From an uncultured Sphingomonadaceae bacterium (GTDB lineage: Bacteria; Pseudomonadota; Alphaproteobacteria; Sphingomonadales; Sphingomonadaceae), in NCBI GenBank assembly GCA_938050045.1, contig CALLJS010000003.1, forward strand, positions 17,282 to 81,281: a stretch of DNA of 64,000 nt, in the 5' to 3' direction. The notes under the pieces were generated by a model. The model had not been told where the DNA came from, did no database searches, and saw only the letters and a list, made by a program, of their open reading frames with translations. Position numbers and translations under genes: made by a program. Positions 54,746 to 64,000 of the stretch are shown piece after piece (positions within the stretch are counted from its first letter, which is position 1; every line of letters starts with the position of its first letter).

Positions 54746-57436
54746 ATGAAAATGAAGAAAATTATTAAGCTCAACACTTTAGTGTCTTGTATCACCATCA
54801 TGCTATGGCCTTCATCGGGTATAGCGCAAGAAATTGATGCACCGCCAAGTGAAACAAATGATGATATTGATGGCGATGAGAATCAAGACAGCGATAATCA
54901 AGAACGAGAAATCTTGGTAACAGCGCAGCGCATTAGAGGGTCAGTTATCAGCGAAGTCCCGCCTGTCGATATTCTTTCCGAAGATGATATAGCTAGCTAT
55001 GGTGCCGATTCAATTCAAGAATTGCTGGGCGCACTATCCCCACAAACAGGTTCATCAAGAGGCCGAGCTAGTGGGCCTCCTATTGTGCTTATCAATGCAC
55101 AGCGCGTTTCGGGGTTTAGAGAGTTGCGCAACATTCCCCCCGAAGCCATTGTCCGTGTCGAGATATTCCCCGAGGAAATCGCCCTTCAATATGGGTTTCG
55201 TCCCGATAGGCGTGTCATTAATTTCATCTTAAAAGATGATTTCTCTAGCATCGATATTAATGGCGGGGCTGGCGCATCAATTTCTGGTGGCTATGCAACG
55301 ACTGATATTGGCTCCACCTTCACGAAATTCTCAAAAAAGAGCCGTCTCAATCTTGATGTAGATTATGAAACAACCAGCACCCTTACCGAAGATGAACGCC
55401 GCATCATTCAAGAAGAAAATACGCTCGGTGCCATGATTGTTGGCCCTATTGGAGCGCAAGATATTGGTCAATTCAGGACATTATTGCCAAGCAGCGACAA
55501 AATTGAAATTGAAGCTGTCTACAGCCGACCTCTCTCTAAATTAAGCAGCCTATCTATTAATGCGGGTTATACGAATAATGAGAGCATAAGTTTGCTAGGT
55601 CTCAACAATCCTGTTTTGATAGTCCCTGATGCCAATCAATTTAACAATAGCGGCACAAATCAACTAATCCAGCGTTTCTTTGTCGAGCCGCGTCCTTTGC
55701 AATCCACAAGACAAAGCGATAATTTTGAAGTTGGTCTAGCTTTCAACACATCATTTGAAAATTGGAGATGGTCAACAATATTCAACGCAAATTATACCGA
55801 TAGCGCGGCTCAAACCGACCAAAACAATAATTTTACGGCTTTACGGCAAGATTTAATAAATGATGATAGCATCAATATTTTTGCCGATGACTTTGCCCCT
55901 ATCTTAGGGCCATCGGACATTATAAATACCAATATTAAAACCACGAACATTAATAATTCAAATACTTTAGCTGGAACATTGTTCAACATTGCCAATGGCG
56001 AAGTGCGTGCCACATTTAGAGGTCGGTATAATTATAGCCGAATAGACAGCGATAGCGATCAATCTGGTGTCAACGTCAACACTATATTATCTCGAAATAC
56101 GCTTACTTTTGGTGCCAATATCGACATTCCTCTGATAGATAGAGGCGTTGGTATTGGCCGTATAATCGGGAGCGTTTCAATAAATGGGAATGCCAGCGCT
56201 AGCGATGTTTCTGATTTTGGCAGCTTAACCCAATATGGTTTTGGTATTATCTGGAAACCCATCGATGATCTGACCATCACTGTTACGTCTATAAATGAAG
56301 ATACACCTCCATCAATTGCTCAGCTTGGCAACCCAATCTCTATCACCCCAAATGTTCCAATTTTTGATTTTAGTCGTTCTGAAACGAGCTTCATTCTTTT
56401 GACAACGGGCGGCAACCCTAATCTCTTGCCTGAAAGGCAGAGAGATATAAAAATATCGGCCAATTTCTCACCCAATAAAATATCTGGTTTCAATATTATC
56501 GCAGATTATTCGCGCAACAGAAGCTTTGATACCAGCAATGCTTTTCCTTTGCTAACGCCAGAAATAGAAGCCGCATTCCCCGATCGTGTAACCCGCGATG
56601 CAGATGGTGTTTTATTAGCATTGAACCGAACGGCTGTGCTCTATGATCGTGTCGCGAGCGAACGTATTCGATATGGGTTAAACTTCTCTAAGACTTTGGG
56701 TAGAGGCCGTGGCGCGGGACGGCCCAGAGGCAGACCAGAAGGAGCAGCGAGGCCCAAAGGAGCAGCAAGGCGCAACGGAGCTGGGTCCAATGGTGCGAGA
56801 CGGCCCACAGGAAGCCCAAAAAGTAGTGGAACATCAAGCAGTGGAGCTTCAGGCACTGGAACATCAAATGCTAATGGCCAAGCATCTAGTCCAGCAGCAC
56901 AGCAAAGGCGAGCAACCCCGCCTAGAGGCAGAGGCGCGCCCTCAAGAAGACCTGGTCGTTTTAACATTTCAATTTTTCACACAATTGCACTGAATGAGAG
57001 CATATTAATTCGCCCTGAAGTTACCGAATTAGACTTATTAAATGGTTCAGCCATTGGTTCCAACGGAGGCGCGGCGCGTCATAAGGTCGAATTGGAAGGC
57101 GGCATATTTAACAAGGGTATTGGCGTCCGCGCGTCAGCGAATTATCAGAGCGGATCAACGGTTGATGGCGATATTTTAACGCGATCAAGTGATTTACGGT
57201 TTGGATCATTAGCAACATTAGACTTTCGTGTGTTTTTCAATTTAAACGCGCGTCCAAAATTGTTGAAATCGCTGCCTTTCTTAAAAAATAGTCGACTCTC
57301 TATCAATGTTGATAATGTTTTTAATGCGATTCAAAATATCACCAATTCATCGGGCAACGTCCCAATTAATTTTCAACGCGGATTTATTGACCCCAGAGGC
57401 CGTTTTGTGCAAATGAGATTCCGAAAGAGATTTTAA
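54746..57436 (+). CDS. TonB-dependent receptor-like outer membrane protein with RG/A-rich insert
   Basis: An 896-residue outer-membrane protein. Signal peptide to about SGIAQ, a TonB-box-like REILVTAQR (near residue 54), a plug domain (VDILSEDDIASYGADSIQELL, then VLINAQRVSG) and many beta strands ending in MRFRKRF with C-terminal Phe. Between residues about 652 and 738 the barrel is interrupted by a low-complexity Arg/Gly/Ala/Pro/Ser stretch (GRGRGAGRPRGRPEG, then Ser/Gly/Thr runs and PPRGRGAPSRRPGR). The DNA there is much richer in G and C than its surroundings. Ligand unknown; no transporter partner nearby. Confidence 0.85.
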   Translation: MKMKKIIKLNTLVSCITIMLWPSSGIAQEIDAPPSETNDDIDGDENQDSDNQEREILVTAQRIRGSVISEVPPVDILSEDDIASYGADSIQELLGALSPQTGSSRGRASGPPIVLINAQRVSGFRELRNIPPEAIVRVEIFPEEIALQYGFRPDRRVINFILKDDFSSIDINGGAGASISGGYATTDIGSTFTKFSKKSRLNLDVDYETTSTLTEDERRIIQEENTLGAMIVGPIGAQDIGQFRTLLPSSDKIEIEAVYSRPLSKLSSLSINAGYTNNESISLLGLNNPVLIVPDANQFNNSGTNQLIQRFFVEPRPLQSTRQSDNFEVGLAFNTSFENWRWSTIFNANYTDSAAQTDQNNNFTALRQDLINDDSINIFADDFAPILGPSDIINTNIKTTNINNSNTLAGTLFNIANGEVRATFRGRYNYSRIDSDSDQSGVNVNTILSRNTLTFGANIDIPLIDRGVGIGRIIGSVSINGNASASDVSDFGSLTQYGFGIIWKPIDDLTITVTSINEDTPPSIAQLGNPISITPNVPIFDFSRSETSFILLTTGGNPNLLPERQRDIKISANFSPNKISGFNIIADYSRNRSFDTSNAFPLLTPEIEAAFPDRVTRDADGVLLALNRTAVLYDRVASERIRYGLNFSKTLGRGRGAGRPRGRPEGAARPKGAARRNGAGSNGARRPTGSPKSSGTSSSGASGTGTSNANGQASSPAAQQRRATPPRGRGAPSRRPGRFNISIFHTIALNESILIRPEVTELDLLNGSAIGSNGGAARHKVELEGGIFNKGIGVRASANYQSGSTVDGDILTRSSDLRFGSLATLDFRVFFNLNARPKLLKSLPFLKNSRLSINVDNVFNAIQNITNSSGNVPINFQRGFIDPRGRFVQMRFRKRF
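56700..56960 (+). other. Low-complexity GC-rich insert coding Arg/Gly/Ala/Pro/Ser
   Basis: Within the TonB-receptor-like gene: in-frame segment of about 85 residues made almost only of R, G, A, P, S, T, N, Q, with short recurring units such as GRPRG, GAARP/GAARR and PRGRGAP. Base composition contrasts sharply with the AT-rich barrel-coding sequence on both sides. Confidence 0.8.
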
Positions 57437-57453
57437 CCCCAAGGAAATCCCAT

Positions 57454-57699
57454 ATGAATGAAGAATATCACAAGAGCTTTTGGGCCTTATTATTTTGCAA
57501 AAAATCAATGATAAGAGCAATCATAATCTCAATGATTATCGGGACATTGCTGACAATTATCAACCAAGGCGATATGATTATTAATGGGGGCATGCCTCCG
57601 ATATGGAAAATAATTCTAACATATCTAGTCCCCTTCAGCGTGAGCAGCTATTCTTCAGCAAAATTATTGCATGAGATAAATACAAAACAGCCCGCCTAA
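57454..57699 (+). CDS. Small membrane protein, NrtS-like
   Basis: An 81-residue protein with two membrane segments: AIIISMIIGTLLTIINQGD and IWKIILTYLVPFSVSSYSS. The layout and the residues INQGD...LTYLVPF..S.YS match the NrtS family, proposed as nitrate/nitrite transporters (recollection). AAGGA lies upstream of the ATG; 17 bases after the receptor gene, so possibly co-transcribed. The stop codon lies inside a bidirectional hairpin. Confidence 0.7.
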   Translation: MNEEYHKSFWALLFCKKSMIRAIIISMIIGTLLTIINQGDMIINGGMPPIWKIILTYLVPFSVSSYSSAKLLHEINTKQPA

Positions 57700-57711
57700 A
57701 AAGACGGGCTG
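57688..57711. terminator. Bidirectional terminator between convergent genes
   Basis: Perfect inverted repeat CAGCCCG...CGGGCTG with a 10-base loop. On the minus strand it is followed by TTTTG, terminating the large barrel gene; in plus direction it overlaps the NrtS-like stop and has no long T-run. Confidence 0.75.
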
Positions 57712-57742
57712 CATTGCTACTACGCTACGCGACTACTAGCCT

Positions 57743-60700
57743 CTAAAATTTACCCAAGATATTAAAGAACAGACCTTCGCTATTAAAGCTTTGATCGGTA
57801 AGATCATCTGAGAAATCAGAGAAGCTATACCCAATACCAATTTTGGCATTATTACCTACGTGGCGATAGATTGCCGCCAAGGCCCCATAACGGGTATCTC
57901 CTGATAAATCATTGGTTAAAACGCGACCTTCTAGCAATAGATCCCATGATTTAATGACATGGAAATCGGCTCTAATGATACCTAGGTGCGTATCGCTTGA
58001 AACAAAAACATCGCTATCACGTCCCAAAGAAACACGGCCTTCACGATAGCCATATTTTGCACCTAAGGTGAGGGCCTTAGTAATGTCATAATTCACATCG
58101 ACCGATACAATTTGACTGCGCTGTTTTGGGCTGGCCGTTGTTCCGCCTTGGGTAATCTGACCGATTGGCCCCAAATCTTGGAAATAATTATAGCGCGCTA
58201 AAATATTCAATCGATCATTATCAACTGGACGATATGCAAATCCAACACTGCCCTCTACAAAATCAGCAGCTCGCACATTGGCAGCATCATTATCAGCAAT
58301 AGCGAAATTCAATCGTCCCAATAAACGGAAGCTATCGCTTAGCTGCGCACTAGCAGAATTGCGCACCAACCAAATATTTTGATCGCGGCCATTGCCTTCT
58401 TCGAAACGCCCCTCTACGCTGCTGCCTATGCGAATATTATCTCCGCTATAGCCAACGCCAAATGTTGCCGCTGTCCGTCTGAACAAACCAGAAACTTGGT
58501 CGTCAATGCGGCCATTTTCAAAAGAAGCAGAGAATGACCAATGCTGATCGGGATCAAAGTTCAAACCAAAGCTGCGGCTTACGCTTGGAGCTGGGCCACC
58601 AATTCCGGTGCGATTCTCTCCATAAACGCTCAGCGAAGTGCCAAATCTTTTTCGAGCACCAGCGGTCAGAGTGCCGCGATTGCTATTGGTAAAGATATTT
58701 TGCGCTTCAAACCCAGTATCTGTACGATCGGCAAGCAATGAATAGCCAATATAGGCTTCACTACCCTCTCCTAAGCGTCTGTTAAGCTGAACATCAGCCC
58801 CCAAACCACCGTCTCCGCCTGACACTTCACCCGCGATCGATAGACGCTCTGTTAATTGCGCTTTTAGACCTGCACCGCCGCGATTATTTTCTTGCCGACC
58901 AGCATCATTATCCAATGTAAGTTGACCAAAGCCATAGAGATTCAAATTTTGGCCATTGGGCTGATAATTAATTTGTAAAGCGGCATCGGTTCGGTCGCCA
59001 TTTTCATCACGGCCTTGCAATATCCCTTGTGTTCGGCGGTCATAGCGCAGACCTAAAGTCGCAGAAACATCTGTTCCAAACCCTTGTTTCAGATCAACCG
59101 TGCCTGCACGTCTAGAGCCCAGACCTTCGGTGCTAATTTCATCATAGCCGACTCTAAGATCGGTGCTATTTGAAACTGCTAAATCAGCCTTTACGCCCCA
59201 ACGGTCTGTATCAACGCTTGTTAATTGCGATATGGATGAGAAACCTGCATCAAAATGCTCATAATAAGCAGAGATACTGCCAAGATTGCTCTTCCCGCCC
59301 GTTATTTCAGAGAAATTGACAGCGGCTTCTGTACGATAGGCTTCAGCGCTTTCATTGACAACACCAGGAGAGGCAAAATTAACAAAATTCAAACCGCCAT
59401 CGACAGAGTTAGATTGACCAAAACCAGGCCCTTCTGTGCGAGCGATTTCGGCTTTAATATAAGTACCCGCATCATGACGGATTACTATATCAGCACCCAA
59501 TAAAGTTTGGTCTGCCCCCTCTGTGGTTTCTTTTTGCGATGTCACGCCCAAACGTAGTTTTTCACCAACCCAGCCAGTAGCACGACCGCCAAATGTATAG
59601 CCATCTAGATCACCAAAATTTGGTGAAAATTCGTAACGGGCAACCAATATAGGAATATTTCCTGATGAACTTCCTTGGCGTACGGTTCCACTATCTGGTG
59701 CTATGGATGCCAGAGGACGATTTAACGTTATGCGTCCTTGGAAATAATCAATATCATAATCTTCCTGCGGACGCAGTTCGACTGTTTCAAGCACCAATCC
59801 AGTTTCGCGATCCCTGATTTCAACGCGCAGACGCTCTGAACCGATTGAAATATCTTGCTGCTGTAAGAAATAGAGCGAACCACCAGTTCCTCTAAATTCA
59901 TCGCGCGCTGGTACTGTCCCTGGATCAGAAGCAAAGGAGGTTAATTGCAGTTTTTTCTCACCAAAACTGGTCGCACCATCGCTTTGATAATCGATGATTG
60001 CACCAAATAAACCACGCTCTAATTGCGCGAGTTCGGCTTGATTGATTTGGGTGATAAAATTACCCACCAATAAGGAACTATCGGCTTGTTCTACACGAAG
60101 ATAGAATCCAGTCTGCGTTGGCGCATCTTGCACCAATGTGCTATCGTCGCCATAGACAGGGTAAAACTCATCAGAATCCAAACGGCGTAATAATTGCGCT
60201 GGATCTTTGCGGTCAACATTAGAGAATAAATCCTCTAATAATTGCTCACCCGTATCCAATGAACTGGTAATGCGCACATCGTTTGAAAATTCACCTTTTA
60301 GATAAAAAGCAGCGCGTGAGGTTAAAAAATCACCATCGGTTAGGCGGTCACCCGTTACTTCAACGACAGCTCCTTCGCCACTAGATGTAAGGAATGTTAA
60401 ATCACCCTGACCAACAAAAAACCATTTGCTCTGCGGTTTTGGTACATTTCTAAGGCTGCTATGGATTAATGTATCACCGCGATTAATATCCACGGAGATG
60501 CTTTCCATATTTTCTGATATAATTTGCTGCGCTACGAATCTTCCATTGGCATCAACAGGGATAATCTGCCCCGCTATGCGCACAATATCTTCATCAGGAT
60601 TTGCAATGCCTGAAACTGTGATTGTTGCGCTATTTCTATGGATGATATTGCGCAATCTTGCTTCATCTATTCGACCAAATGATGGGCGACTTGCATCCGA

Positions 60701-61504
60701 TTCTTTGTTCGGTAGTTTTTTCTCGACAAGAGTTAGTTCTTCACCCTCGGATTCATCAAAATTGCCCTTCGCATCATAGACACGATAAACAAAATATAGC
60801 GATGATGGTTCGTCGGCGGATCTCCACTTGCCATAGCCATCTTTATTCATCTCTACAATAGCAATAGGGTTACTATCGCTTGGTTGTCCTGTCTCAAAAA
60901 TACGAATTTCAGATTTTTCAATAAATGCTGGATAATTGGTATAGCCTAAAAACTCAACATCCTCGCCGCGTACCGCAGTTCTTACACTATCGATAATGCC
61001 AACAGATAAAATGGGGTTCGCAGACAAATCATCATGCACAATTTGAATTTTGTTAGGGTCATCGCTCTTAGCTCCAGCGGCCACAGTCTCAATGCTAAAT
61101 GAATGTTCATTTGAACTTATTTGATGCTGTGATTGAGCAGTGCTAGCTATTTTTTCAACATTATCTAAGCTAGACGTTACTGTCGAAGCAGCATTATTAT
61201 TCGCACTATTTATATCACCATTTTGAACGACCCGATCCTTGGGGGTATTTGATTGAATATCCTCTAAAACTGGCGTTTTTATAGCATCGTCATAATTTGC
61301 TTCATTGCTATATTCATTCGATATTGTTCCAATTGTATCTATCAAAGAGCTGCTTAATAATCCTGTAGCATGCGCATTTGATGGGATAAGGGCTGCTACA
61401 CCAATGGCAGTAGTACTCATCCATTTAGATTTTTTGTCCATTTTAATCGCATGATTTTGTACAAAAGAGGCACGGAACATGTTTTTTTGATTTATATATG
61501 TCAT
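57743..61504 (-). CDS. Large outer membrane beta-barrel surface protein
   Basis: A 1253-residue protein with a long, basic signal peptide (about 45 residues, resembling extended signal peptides; cleavage near NAHA). Residues about 50-350 are Ser/Asp/Asn-rich with Ig-like segments; a central part contains RVEIRDRETGLVLETVELRPQEDYDIDYFQGRI, a motif seen before barrels in some large outer-membrane proteins; the last 700 residues are repeated amphipathic strands ending FFNILGKF. GGAGGGGAG lies eight bases before the ATG, which favours this longest start over internal ATGs at 61480 and 61441. Five bases after the giant repeat protein, so probably its partner or anchor. Confidence 0.8.
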   Translation of the reverse strand: MTYINQKNMFRASFVQNHAIKMDKKSKWMSTTAIGVAALIPSNAHATGLLSSSLIDTIGTISNEYSNEANYDDAIKTPVLEDIQSNTPKDRVVQNGDINSANNNAASTVTSSLDNVEKIASTAQSQHQISSNEHSFSIETVAAGAKSDDPNKIQIVHDDLSANPILSVGIIDSVRTAVRGEDVEFLGYTNYPAFIEKSEIRIFETGQPSDSNPIAIVEMNKDGYGKWRSADEPSSLYFVYRVYDAKGNFDESEGEELTLVEKKLPNKESDASRPSFGRIDEARLRNIIHRNSATITVSGIANPDEDIVRIAGQIIPVDANGRFVAQQIISENMESISVDINRGDTLIHSSLRNVPKPQSKWFFVGQGDLTFLTSSGEGAVVEVTGDRLTDGDFLTSRAAFYLKGEFSNDVRITSSLDTGEQLLEDLFSNVDRKDPAQLLRRLDSDEFYPVYGDDSTLVQDAPTQTGFYLRVEQADSSLLVGNFITQINQAELAQLERGLFGAIIDYQSDGATSFGEKKLQLTSFASDPGTVPARDEFRGTGGSLYFLQQQDISIGSERLRVEIRDRETGLVLETVELRPQEDYDIDYFQGRITLNRPLASIAPDSGTVRQGSSSGNIPILVARYEFSPNFGDLDGYTFGGRATGWVGEKLRLGVTSQKETTEGADQTLLGADIVIRHDAGTYIKAEIARTEGPGFGQSNSVDGGLNFVNFASPGVVNESAEAYRTEAAVNFSEITGGKSNLGSISAYYEHFDAGFSSISQLTSVDTDRWGVKADLAVSNSTDLRVGYDEISTEGLGSRRAGTVDLKQGFGTDVSATLGLRYDRRTQGILQGRDENGDRTDAALQINYQPNGQNLNLYGFGQLTLDNDAGRQENNRGGAGLKAQLTERLSIAGEVSGGDGGLGADVQLNRRLGEGSEAYIGYSLLADRTDTGFEAQNIFTNSNRGTLTAGARKRFGTSLSVYGENRTGIGGPAPSVSRSFGLNFDPDQHWSFSASFENGRIDDQVSGLFRRTAATFGVGYSGDNIRIGSSVEGRFEEGNGRDQNIWLVRNSASAQLSDSFRLLGRLNFAIADNDAANVRAADFVEGSVGFAYRPVDNDRLNILARYNYFQDLGPIGQITQGGTTASPKQRSQIVSVDVNYDITKALTLGAKYGYREGRVSLGRDSDVFVSSDTHLGIIRADFHVIKSWDLLLEGRVLTNDLSGDTRYGALAAIYRHVGNNAKIGIGYSFSDFSDDLTDQSFNSEGLFFNILGKF

Positions 61505-61509
61505 GTTAA

Positions 61510-64000
61510 TTACTCCCCTCCTTTTTCATCTATAGTGTTGATATTTTTAACCGAGATATTGACCAATATTGTGGGTTTTGGACCATCCCAATTAGATTTA
61601 AATATGCCTTTAATTACAGAGGCTAATTGTGACATTCTCGTTCTTGCTAAGTCGATATTCTCACCCTCAGATAATTGATATTGAAGGCTTATCACTGGAA
61701 CTTTTGGATCAACTTGATCTTTGAGCTTATCTAATTGCGCAATATAGCGCGCTGAGAGCTGGGTTTGCGCATTCTCAAATGCATTGCTATCTAAAGAAAT
61801 AGTTATGCGTTGTGCTTCTTGAACACCAAAATTGAGCTTGCTAATCTTACCGCGTGTCAAACGCATAGAACGTGGGTTCTCGGTGGTAATTTGATAGCCC
61901 ACCGGCAGCGTACGCTTATCTAATTTTAAGACATAATTTGATCCGATACGAGCATCTGGAACCAAAGCACATGTGATGTGATACCTCCCTTCGCTATCGG
62001 TGGTAATCAGATTACCGTCAACCGTAGCTAATCTTACAGAAGGAACACCAGGCTCGCCTTTGTCTTGATAACCATTACCATTATAATCGTTAAACACTTT
62101 ACCAATTATTTCAGAGCAATCGAATATTGCACTTGGTGCTATTGATACAATGGCCTGACCACGATTGGAAATATCGCTATTGTCGGCACTATTTTGGGCC
62201 AAACCAATATTAATGCGATCTCCAGTTGTAACGCCAGCACCAACGACCATAATCAAATTATATTCGACACTGTTATTTGCAGGGATAAGTTGATCCGACC
62301 AAATTAATTCTCGCCCAGTTTGAACAGGCTCTAACGGTATCCCATTCACGACAGCAGACCCTTGAACATATTTAAACCCAGGTGGGATAATATCTATCAC
62401 ATTTACGCCTGCACGATTTACATTTTCTGCATTACGCACCGTAATTGTATAAGGAATAAGATCGCCAGTATTTGCTGTACGTTTGGTACTGGTTTTTGTA
62501 ACCATCAGCCGCTCACGCGATATAAATGCATCCAATGGAATATGATTATTAATCACATCTGGATCACCGCTAGCCAATAAAAACCCAAGGAAATATCGTG
62601 TGTCTTGGCTGCCCGTTGGAGCTTCATTTTGATTTTGAACGCGAACAGGGGCATCTAATCCTGTTGGGTCGAGAGAATCGGGCTCAGGAAGAAATAATGT
62701 TGACACATCTGATATGCCAGTTGGCGGCGTCAATATGATTTGATAAAATGTCTCTTCTACTGGACAAGCGGGGTCTGCCCCTGGAACAATATCAAACTTA
62801 TATTCACCAGTGCTGCCCGTGACTTGGTTTGCTTGCGATGAGTCAATAAAACAAACATCTGGCAATGCATTACCATCTGCATCGGCTAAGATTGCCAAAA
62901 CACCTGCTATTGGAGCTCGTGTTACAGAATCATAGATGACACCTGATGGATCAATAGGTTGGTTTTGATTAGCTAGAGTCTCATTAGGCGTTAATTTAAT
63001 ATTTTCAATTCTGCCAAATTCAACACCATTGTCTGGATTGCGGAAAACAATGTCATACCCTTCTTTTGTCTCAATATCATCAAAGCTATAATCACCATTT
63101 TCATCTGTCGTAGTCGTTGCAACTACATTTCCATCACTATCCAACAATTCGACTATGAAAGAAGGACGACCTTCCTCCCCTTCATCAAGATTATCATCGC
63201 TATCCTCATCATCAAAAGCTCTGCCTGATATACTGCTTAGAGCAGCTTCAACAATAATTGTCACAGTTGCGATAGCACAATTATCTGGGTTCAGCTTTTC
63301 ACAGATTTCATATTCGATTGTATAGGTGCCAGCAGGTACATCTGGATCTAATGAAACTATACCCGTTTCAACATCCAATACCACACCAGGATTAGAAGCC
63401 GGCGTTAAGATAGTGGCTGTAATATCATCGCTATTAATAGGCTCTCCATTAAGCGTATCATTATCAAACGCATTCAGCAGATTATCGCTTCCGATATTAG
63501 TATTGATGGGTTCTGCGGTATCAGAAGTTGCTATTATGGCAGGCGCAGTTACCTCAACCGTAACAGTTGTAATAGCACAATTATCTGGGTTTAATGTCTC
63601 GCATATCTCATACTCGATCTCATATGTGCCAGTGGGCGTACCTACTGGTACATCCACAAGACCCGTTGCTGGATCAACTATTGGTACGCTTGCACCTGGC
63701 GTCAGTGGAGATGCTGGCGTTAAGATACGCGCTGTAATGTCACTAACATCAATAGCATCACCATTAAGCGTATCATTATCAAAAACATTGATAATATCAT
63801 CACCGCCATCAGCACCGTTCACTGGGGCTGGCGTATCTATAATTGCTGTGATAACATTACCAACCGTAACCGCTTCGCTTAAATCATCGCCCGCCGTGCT
63901 TGGATCGGATTGATCGCCTGCGGCTGCGCTGGTGGTGTTGGTAATCACATTACCGCCCTCACCTGCATTCACCACACCTTCAATGGTCAGCGTTGCGCTA
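61510..64000 (-). CDS. DUF11/SdrD-like repeat surface protein (5' end outside window)
   Basis: C-terminal 830 or so residues of a giant surface protein; the frame stays open to the right edge, so the GTG at 63975 is not the start. From the window edge inward: two approximately 100-residue repeats each containing DNDTLNG and YEICE.LNPDNCAI.TVT, an SdrD-B-like domain with the calcium-type loop EDSDDNLDEGEE, a second carboxypeptidase-regulatory-like domain, a DUF11 domain (IPYTITVRNAENVNRAGVNVIDIIP), an SdrD-B-like DYNGNGYQDKGE loop, then a 120-residue tail. No LPXTG-type anchor. Acidic, probably calcium-binding and secreted or attached through the barrel protein encoded next. Confidence 0.85.
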   Translation of the reverse strand, partial: SATLTIEGVVNAGEGGNVITNTTSAAAGDQSDPSTAGDDLSEAVTVGNVITAIIDTPAPVNGADGGDDIINVFDNDTLNGDAIDVSDITARILTPASPLTPGASVPIVDPATGLVDVPVGTPTGTYEIEYEICETLNPDNCAITTVTVEVTAPAIIATSDTAEPINTNIGSDNLLNAFDNDTLNGEPINSDDITATILTPASNPGVVLDVETGIVSLDPDVPAGTYTIEYEICEKLNPDNCAIATVTIIVEAALSSISGRAFDDEDSDDNLDEGEEGRPSFIVELLDSDGNVVATTTTDENGDYSFDDIETKEGYDIVFRNPDNGVEFGRIENIKLTPNETLANQNQPIDPSGVIYDSVTRAPIAGVLAILADADGNALPDVCFIDSSQANQVTGSTGEYKFDIVPGADPACPVEETFYQIILTPPTGISDVSTLFLPEPDSLDPTGLDAPVRVQNQNEAPTGSQDTRYFLGFLLASGDPDVINNHIPLDAFISRERLMVTKTSTKRTANTGDLIPYTITVRNAENVNRAGVNVIDIIPPGFKYVQGSAVVNGIPLEPVQTGRELIWSDQLIPANNSVEYNLIMVVGAGVTTGDRINIGLAQNSADNSDISNRGQAIVSIAPSAIFDCSEIIGKVFNDYNGNGYQDKGEPGVPSVRLATVDGNLITTDSEGRYHITCALVPDARIGSNYVLKLDKRTLPVGYQITTENPRSMRLTRGKISKLNFGVQEAQRITISLDSNAFENAQTQLSARYIAQLDKLKDQVDPKVPVISLQYQLSEGENIDLARTRMSQLASVIKGIFKSNWDGPKPTILVNISVKNINTIDEKGGE
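63240..63840 (-). repeat. Two 300-bp tandem repeats in the DUF11/SdrD-like gene
   Basis: Copies at about 63240-63540 and 63540-63840 are exactly 300 bases (100 codons) apart: GCACAATTATCTGGGTT appears at 63275 and again at 63575. Both encode the same Ig-like unit. Divergence at synonymous positions shows they are not assembly duplicates. Confidence 0.88.

Noticed and set aside
63973..63975. GTG at 63975 as the start of the repeat protein
   Set aside because: The frame and the protein-like sequence continue to the window edge.
1..64000. CRISPR arrays and transposase genes
   Set aside because: No regularly spaced direct repeats with unique spacers and no transposase ORF were seen; the 15-bp arrays are coding repeats.

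Overview
The window reads as a stretch of an AT-rich alphaproteobacterial chromosome, most likely Sphingomonadales. This is inference from gene content: a full exosortase A (XrtA) exopolysaccharide locus with a divergent ACP/hydrolase arm, GTP-type housekeeping enzymes, an hrcA-grpE pair facing rph-rdgB-hemW, and a TonB-receptor-like protein beside a large surface-protein pair. No plasmid, phage or transposase gene was seen. Both edges cut genes: a patatin-like protein on the left and a giant repeat surface protein on the right.

Layout. 1-4.7 kb: patatin-like lipase (5' cut), metallo-beta-lactamase-fold lipoprotein, FAD disulfide oxidoreductase. 4.8-10.6 kb: dnaJ and dnaK behind a heat-shock-type promoter, a lipoprotein plus HExxH protein pair, and a MATE exporter. 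10.7-12.8 kb: a small accessory patch. A GntP-type permease gene has lost its middle, which is replaced by about 500 bp of AT-rich DNA carrying a double-glycine-leader (bacteriocin-like) peptide gene on the other strand; next to it is an orphan AT-rich ORF with a HEPN-like R-x4-H motif. 12.8-26.8 kb: housekeeping genes grpE, hrcA, rph, rdgB, hemW, xerC, gshB, yraN, rsmI, an LpoA-like lipoprotein, def, an Lrp/AsnC regulator divergent from an indoleamine 2,3-dioxygenase-like gene, recR, fmt and truA. rdgB and def each carry an in-frame 15-bp tandem repeat.

26.8-45.8 kb: the XrtA/PEP-CTERM exopolysaccharide locus. Twelve leftward genes (acyl-CoA ligase, PLP decarboxylase, Wza-like export lipoprotein, chain-length protein, tyrosine autokinase, outer-membrane barrel, ATPase, polysaccharide deacetylase, FemAB, glycosyltransferase, exosortase A fused to an EpsI-like domain, amidotransferase) run opposite four rightward genes (GNAT/FemAB-like protein, acyl carrier protein, hydrolase 2, hydrolase 1). 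Together they would make, modify and export a polysaccharide and sort PEP-CTERM proteins; no PEP-CTERM substrate gene is seen here.

46-54.5 kb: tRNA-Met with a good promoter, a 2H phosphoesterase, the fatty-acid block fabD-fabG-acpP-fabF-mltG, the ribosomal operon rpsF-rpsR-rplI with terminator, folE, a gene-free stretch that folds as a 6S-like RNA with its own terminator, and a transaldolase-family gene. 54.7-64 kb: a TonB-receptor-like outer membrane protein with an Arg/Gly/Ala/Pro-rich insert, a small NrtS-like membrane protein, and a coupled pair of very large surface proteins (a beta-barrel protein and a DUF11/SdrD-like repeat protein with exact 300-bp repeats).
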